From the NCBI RefSeq assembly GCF_016909575.1, contig NZ_JAFBGA010000003.1:558001-622000 (forward strand): DNA of 64,000 nt. The letters run 5' to 3'. The stretch is from Streptomyces sp. HB132 (GTDB lineage: Bacteria > Actinomycetota > Actinomycetes > Streptomycetales > Streptomycetaceae). Of the stretch, positions 59,996 through 64,000 are shown in pieces (the stretch's first letter is position 1; every line of letters starts with the position of its first letter). Below the pieces are notes generated by a model. The model saw only the letters and a program-made list of their open reading frames with translations, ran no database searches and was not told where the DNA came from. The position numbers and the translations under genes are program-made.

Positions 59996-60508
59996 ATGAG
60001 TGCAGCCATAGCCGCCATGGTCACCGCGGTCGTCGGAGTGCTCGGCACGCTCTTCGCACCGGTGATCACGAGCTGGGTGACGAAGCGCCAGCGCGCGGCG
60101 GAGGGACAGGCGGAGGAGAGACGACGGCTGCTCGATGACCGGCGTACCGCGTACACCTCGATGAACCGGGCGACCGGTCACTTCCACACGCTCCTCAAGG
60201 ACGCCCTCCACCGCATGCGCGACGGCGTCTACACCGACGACGACCGGGCCCAGCTGGAGGAAGGCCGACGCGACTACCGCGACCGGTACGCCGAGGCCCA
60301 GATGATGGTTCCCGACGCCGTCCTCGCCGCCTCCCGTGAACTCAACGTGGTCCTGGCCGGGGTGGACGCCGCGCTCAAGCGCATCGACCGCGGTCTGCCC
60401 CGCGAGGGCGAGACGGCCGTGCGGTTGCTCCTGGACCTCAAGGCCGCAGACCCGAAACTCGGCGCCATGCACCGCATCATGCGTGAGGATCTCGGCATCG
60501 CCGGCTGA
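59996..60508 (+). CDS. Single-helix, coiled-coil protein of unknown function
   Basis: A 170-aa protein. TAGGGT at 59982-59987 lies 8 bp before ATG 59996, so it is probably leaderless; ATG 59978 is upstream of that -10 and less likely. Residues 1-26 are a membrane helix (AAMVTAVVGVLGTLFAPVI), then a charged, helical body with RRRLLDDRRTAYTSMNRATG and YRDRYAEAQMMVPDAVLAA. The layout suggests an anchored coiled coil. Function unknown. Confidence 0.75.
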   Translation: MSAAIAAMVTAVVGVLGTLFAPVITSWVTKRQRAAEGQAEERRRLLDDRRTAYTSMNRATGHFHTLLKDALHRMRDGVYTDDDRAQLEEGRRDYRDRYAEAQMMVPDAVLAASRELNVVLAGVDAALKRIDRGLPREGETAVRLLLDLKAADPKLGAMHRIMREDLGIAG

Positions 60509-60600
60509 GTCACGGCCCGGCATGCGGCGGCGACCGGTGTCCGGTGCGCGTCTCTGATGTACTACCGGCCGAGTGGCGGACCGAGGCAGGTGGAGGAACG

Positions 60601-61164
60601 GTGGGCGTGGACAGCCGCGGAGTGCTGGGCGTCGTGGGTACGGCGACCGACGGGCTCGAGACGCTTCGCACCGGGCTGGTGGAACCGGCCCTCGCGCTCG
60701 GCTGGCAGGTGGCCGTGACCCTCACACCGACCGCCGGCCGTTGGCTGAGGGCGAACGGTGAACTGGACCGACTCGAGTCACTGACCGGCCTGCCGGTGCG
60801 GGACACACCCCGTCTGCCGGCGCAGCCCCGTCCGCACCCCGTCGCCGACCGCTACGTCGTCGCACCGGCGAGCGCGAACTACGTCGCCAAGCTCGCGACG
60901 GGCATCGCCGACAACCAGGCACTGACCCAGGTGGGCGAAGCACTCGGCACCCTCGACGTACCCGTGGTGGTGTTCCCCAGGATCAACGCGGCACACGCAC
61001 GCCACCCGGCATGGGAGGGACACCTCGGGACGCTGCGCAGGGCCGGCGTGTCCCTGGTGTACGGGGCGGATGTCTGGCCTCTGCACGAACCACGTCAGGA
61101 ACCGGCCGGGAGGGAGCTTCCGTGGGCGGCGATCCTGTCGAGCACGGACTTGCGGGCCGGCTGA
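60601..61164 (+). CDS. Flavoprotein (phosphopantothenoylcysteine decarboxylase-like)
   Basis: A 187-aa protein of the flavoprotein family (PF02441). LGVVGTATDGLETLRTGLV is the phosphate-loop start, ALGWQVAVTLTPTAGRWL follows, and DRYVVAPASANYVAKLATGI, with PASANYVAK, is the FMN-binding block; VVVFPRINAAHARHPAW is the third. GTG 60601 has GGAGG 4 bp upstream; GTG 60607 and the longer frame from 60544 are alternatives. It most likely acts as a small FMN-dependent decarboxylase or redox protein in secondary metabolism. Confidence 0.85.
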   Translation: MGVDSRGVLGVVGTATDGLETLRTGLVEPALALGWQVAVTLTPTAGRWLRANGELDRLESLTGLPVRDTPRLPAQPRPHPVADRYVVAPASANYVAKLATGIADNQALTQVGEALGTLDVPVVVFPRINAAHARHPAWEGHLGTLRRAGVSLVYGADVWPLHEPRQEPAGRELPWAAILSSTDLRAG

Positions 61165-61290
61165 CGCGGGAACACCTGTCGCTCGTGACGTCACGCAACA
61201 TCTCCTCGAGCGGACGACCTCGCCGAACGCGTCACGGACGGGACCGCGTCGCCCGGCGAGGTACCCACTTGGGACACGAGGGGATCTACC

Positions 61291-62541
61291 TCAGTCCGAC
61301 GGCGTCCCGGGCAGGCGGAGCCGGACGGGCAGGGCGGTGTGGCCGTTGCTGATCAGGGAGCCCAGAGGTGCCAGATCGCCACGATCGGGAGCGAGGGCGA
61401 TCTGGGGGAACCGCTCGAACAAGCGGCGCAGGACGGTGGCGACCTCCAGGCGAGCCAGAGGGGCCCCCAGGCAGAAGTGCATGCCGTAGCCGAAGGCGAG
61501 ATGGTCGTGGTTCGCGCGCTGAACGTTGAAGTCGCCTGCGGTGGGACCGTGCCAGTCGGGGTGGACGTTGGCGGCGCCGATGGAGACGAGGATTGCCTCA
61601 CCACGCGCGATCGTCCGCCCGTTGTCGAGAGGGACGTCGGTGACCGCGTAACGCAGGGGCACGTGGGTGACGGGCGGTTCCAGACGGAGGGTCTCCTCGA
61701 CGGCGTCGGACCAGTTCGCCTGGCCCGACCGGAGGTGGTCGAGCTGCTCGGGGTGGGTCAGCAGAAGGCTGATCGCCTGGTCGATGACGTTGACGGTGGT
61801 CTCGTACCCGGCGCTGATCATCAGCAGGAGCGTGCCCTGGAGTTCGGCTTCGGTCAGGCCCTTGCCGTCGCCGTCACCGTCCCGAACGGCGATGAGGTGG
61901 GAGGTGAGGTCCTCGCCCGGCTCCGCGCGCTTGGTGTCCACGAGCTGTCCGATGATCTCGTACAGGGCCTTGGTGTTCGCGGCCGCGGCTTCGGTGGTGA
62001 GGGTGGTGTCGAACACGCCGTCGATCACGGTGCGGAATCGGGCCAGGTCACCGGCGGGGATACCGAGGAGGTTACCGATGACGGCGATCGGGACCGGATA
62101 GGCGAGGCGCTCGCGCAGGTCGACGGTCTCGCCGGCGGCGTAAGTGGAGTCGAGCTCGTCGAGGACGCCGTCGACCACGTCCTCCACGACATCGGTCAGC
62201 GCCTTGATCCGGCGGGCCGAGAAGGCCGGGGCGACCATCCGGCGCAATCTGCGGTGGTCCTGCCCGTAGGCGGTGAACATGTTCTCCACCGCGATCCACA
62301 GCGCGGCCGGCCAGGTCTGGACGACCTCCGCGAACATCGGCCAGTGCGCACGCCCGTCCTTGGATACGGCGGGGCTGGTCAACATCTCCTTGAGCAGGTC
62401 CGGATCGGAGACGGCGTGGGCCTTGACGCCGAGGATGTCGACCGGGGTGGCGGGCCCGCGGGCGTGGAGCTGCCTGTGCTCGGCGTGCCGGTCGGCGCCG
62501 GCGGGGTCGAGAACGAGGGGCTCTTCGCTGAAGGGGGTCAT
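61291..62541 (-). CDS. Cytochrome P450, CYP154-like
   Basis: A 416-aa soluble P450. I-helix MISAGYETTVN carries the acid-Thr pair (AGxET); the K-helix ExxR is EETLR in AVEETLRLEPPVTHV; the heme loop is FGYGMHFCLGAPLAR with the Cys thiolate. All essential residues are present, so it should be active. ATG 62541 has GAGGACT upstream. It lies 7 bp downstream of a CYP157-like P450, which follows the CvnD gene: the CYP157/CYP154 pair of a Streptomyces conservon. Electron partners lie elsewhere. Confidence 0.9.
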   Translation of the reverse strand: MTPFSEEPLVLDPAGADRHAEHRQLHARGPATPVDILGVKAHAVSDPDLLKEMLTSPAVSKDGRAHWPMFAEVVQTWPAALWIAVENMFTAYGQDHRRLRRMVAPAFSARRIKALTDVVEDVVDGVLDELDSTYAAGETVDLRERLAYPVPIAVIGNLLGIPAGDLARFRTVIDGVFDTTLTTEAAAANTKALYEIIGQLVDTKRAEPGEDLTSHLIAVRDGDGDGKGLTEAELQGTLLLMISAGYETTVNVIDQAISLLLTHPEQLDHLRSGQANWSDAVEETLRLEPPVTHVPLRYAVTDVPLDNGRTIARGEAILVSIGAANVHPDWHGPTAGDFNVQRANHDHLAFGYGMHFCLGAPLARLEVATVLRRLFERFPQIALAPDRGDLAPLGSLISNGHTALPVRLRLPGTPSD

Positions 62542-62548
62542 GGAGTCC

Positions 62549-63739
62549 TCAGTGGCTGGTGACGGCAGGGAAGGTCACGGGCAGGTGGGTGAGCGCACGG
62601 TGGAAGGGGCCGGGCCGCCAGGTGAGGTCCTGCGCCGGGCGGGCGAGCACCATCGTGGGCAGGGCGTCCAGGAGGTGGGTGATGGCGGTCTCGGCGATGA
62701 GGTGGGCGATCGGGCGGGCGGGGCAGGCGTGCGGTCCAGCACCCCAGGCGAGATGGGCACGGCTGCCGGAAGAAGGGGCACCCACGGCGGGGTCGTTGTT
62801 GCAGCCGGCCATGGAGATGACGACCGGCTGGTGGGCGGGAAGCAGGTATCCGTCGATCTCCACGGGATGGGGCGGATAGGAGGCGCAGTAGTTGGCCATC
62901 GGCGGGTCCCGGTACAGGACGAGGTCCAGGGCCTCACGGACGGAGGCGCCACCGGCGTGGACGTCCCCCGAGACCACCGGGTCGGTGAGCAACTGCAGAA
63001 GCGTGTTGGTGATCAGGTTGACCACGGGCTCGATCCCCGCCCCGTAGAGGGTGACGACCTGGTGGCTCATCTCCGTGTCGGTCAGCTGCGCCGGGTGTGC
63101 GAGCAGGTGGGAGGTGACGTCATTGCCGGGCCGTAGCCGCTTGAGCGTGACGAGGTCGGCCACCGCCTGTCCGAGGATCTCGTTGCCGCGGATGGCGTTC
63201 ACTCCGTCGAAGAGCTCGATGATTCCGTTGGCGATGCGGTTCCCTATGCCGTCGGGGCAGCCGAGAAGTTCGGACAGGACATCGAAGGCGACCTTCCAGG
63301 CGAACTGATTCAGCAGGTCGGCCTGACCGTGGCCCTGGAACCCGCCGATGGCCTCCTCGCAGACCTGCTCGACCAGTCCGCGCAGCCGATGCTGGTCGGC
63401 GCCATGGAGGGCGGCCCTGTTCGCCTCCCGGTACCGGGCGTGCTCGCGGCCACTGGAGCGGATCGCGTTGGGCCGCCACTCCAGCATCGGTTTGACCGGG
63501 CAGGTGTCGGGCACCGAGGTCTGCCACTGCCGCGGGTCCGCAGGAAAGCGCGGCTCGTCGTGCAGGATGCGTACGGCCTGCGCGTAGCCGATGACGAGTG
63601 TGGCGGGCACTCCGGGGGCGAGTTCGACAGGGACCAGGGGCCCGTACCTGGCTCGCATCTGCCTGTAGGCACCGTGCGGGTCCGCGGCGAACGCCTCGTC
63701 CCACAGGGGGACATGGGAGGCAGGCGTGTGAGGGGTCAC
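62549..63739 (-). CDS. Cytochrome P450, CYP157-like, lacking ExxR
   Basis: A 396-aa P450. The heme loop is LAWGAGPHACPARPIAHLIA with the axial Cys, and the I-helix has YGAGIEPVVN. In the K-helix the aligned tetrad is LVLY (within D-L-V-L-Y-R-D-P-P), where P450s have ExxR: the neighbouring CYP154-like protein has ETLR there. CYP157C1 of S. coelicolor is known to lack ExxR, so this fits the CYP157 family. GTG 63739 overlaps the CvnD stop (GTGA). Second gene of the conservon tail; function unknown. Confidence 0.88.
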   Translation of the reverse strand: MTPHTPASHVPLWDEAFAADPHGAYRQMRARYGPLVPVELAPGVPATLVIGYAQAVRILHDEPRFPADPRQWQTSVPDTCPVKPMLEWRPNAIRSSGREHARYREANRAALHGADQHRLRGLVEQVCEEAIGGFQGHGQADLLNQFAWKVAFDVLSELLGCPDGIGNRIANGIIELFDGVNAIRGNEILGQAVADLVTLKRLRPGNDVTSHLLAHPAQLTDTEMSHQVVTLYGAGIEPVVNLITNTLLQLLTDPVVSGDVHAGGASVREALDLVLYRDPPMANYCASYPPHPVEIDGYLLPAHQPVVISMAGCNNDPAVGAPSSGSRAHLAWGAGPHACPARPIAHLIAETAITHLLDALPTMVLARPAQDLTWRPGPFHRALTHLPVTFPAVTSH

Positions 63740-64000
63740 GGCTGAAGCTCCAGGGGGTGGGACGCGGTCAGGTGCTCGATCAGGTCGATCAGAGCATTCA
63801 GGGAAGAGACCCGTTCACGGGCGTCGCAGACAGTGAGCAGCACGTCCTCCGCCAGCGCGAGGGCTTGGCGGACCTCGTCCGTCGGGTACCGGGACGCGCC
63901 GTCGAACGTGTTCACGGCGACTCCGTAGGGCACGCCGAGGTCCTCCACCAGATCCAGTACCTCGTGGGACTCATCCAGGCTGCGGGTGTCGACCAGGACC
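63736..64000 (-). CDS. CvnD-type GTP-binding protein of a conservon, C-terminal part (5' end outside window)
   Basis: Only the last 88 codons are visible; the gene runs off the right edge of the window. It reads VLVDTRSLDESHEVLDLVED, then VPYGVAVNTFDGASRY, CDARERVSS and LIDLIEHLTASHP, the end of the small GTPase-like CvnD proteins. In conservons, CvnA (sensor), CvnB (roadblock), CvnC (DUF742) and CvnD form a membrane complex, and P450 genes follow. Its stop overlaps the P450 start. CvnA-C should lie just beyond the window. Confidence 0.85.
   Translation of the reverse strand, partial: VLVDTRSLDESHEVLDLVEDLGVPYGVAVNTFDGASRYPTDEVRQALALAEDVLLTVCDARERVSSLNALIDLIEHLTASHPLELQP

Noticed and set aside
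1..64000. tRNA, rRNA, insertion sequence or prophage genes
   Set aside because: I looked for conserved CCA-ended cloverleaf patterns, transposase motifs and integrase motifs in gaps and reading frames and found none I could support.

Overview
The window is chromosomal DNA from a high-GC actinomycete, almost certainly a Streptomyces. The signs are very strong G/C third-position bias, many GTG starts, several leaderless promoters, mycothiol-type enzymes, TetR/LuxR regulators, and the edge of a Streptomyces 'conservon' with its P450 pair. I see no rRNA, tRNA, IS element, phage or CRISPR array. Gene order reads as ordinary chromosome, with catabolic, transport and regulatory cassettes inserted between housekeeping genes.

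Layout. 1-4.1 kb: the end of a YaaA peroxide-stress gene, KDPG aldolase (eda), and a tightly overlapping minus-strand operon Nif3-like / zinc-ribbon / RNase HI-phosphatase. 4.4-6.5 kb: a proline-rich beta-propeller-like protein, a 57-aa protein with repeated G(K/R)HR motifs, and a very strong terminator. 6.6-10.5 kb: an ABC exporter with a NarL-type kinase and response regulator. 10.5-17.8 kb: two DHA2 drug exporters back to back, a methyltransferase, a lipoprotein amidase, a membrane protein, a mycothiol-dependent isomerase-like enzyme and a small membrane protein. 17.8-21.0 kb: an alpha/alpha-toroid protein, methyltransferase and GT4 operon, divergent from a KstR-like TetR gene with a KstR-type operator in between. 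22.0-27.7 kb: a complete five-gene branched-chain-amino-acid-type (Liv) ABC transporter whose last gene overlaps an alpha/beta hydrolase.

27.7-32.2 kb: a polyhydroxybutyrate (PHB) utilisation set, namely a GAF/PucR regulator, 3-hydroxybutyrate dehydrogenase and a divergent secreted PHB depolymerase. 32.9-38.6 kb: a cobalamin riboswitch followed by five translationally coupled genes. Two encode membrane-tethered surface proteins: one an alpha/alpha barrel like the transcobalamin alpha-domain, the other with DUF4430-like features. The other three encode ECF transporter T, A-A and S subunits. I read this as a B12 uptake system with a split, transcobalamin-like receptor. 38.6-44.0 kb: a quinate/shikimate catabolism cluster (dehydroshikimate dehydratase, shikimate dehydrogenase, TetR regulator, MHS-type transporter). 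It carries a decayed dehydroquinase remnant fused in frame to the dehydrogenase and an 18-bp operator shared by the two structural transcripts.

44.1-61.2 kb: a GT87-PAP2 fusion, a serpin, a GNAT, an efflux pump fused to a winged-helix domain, a peptidoglycan-binding membrane protein, a HAD phosphatase, an orphan FetB permease, a secreted HNH nuclease, a PhoD phosphatase, DoxX (with a possible iron box), DedA and several small DUF proteins. 61.3-64.0 kb: the end of a conservon, with the C-terminus of a CvnD GTPase overlapping a CYP157-like P450 that lacks the ExxR motif, followed by a CYP154-like P450.

All family names come from reading protein sequence by eye; no database search was possible. 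Promoters, operators and terminators are sequence-based predictions.
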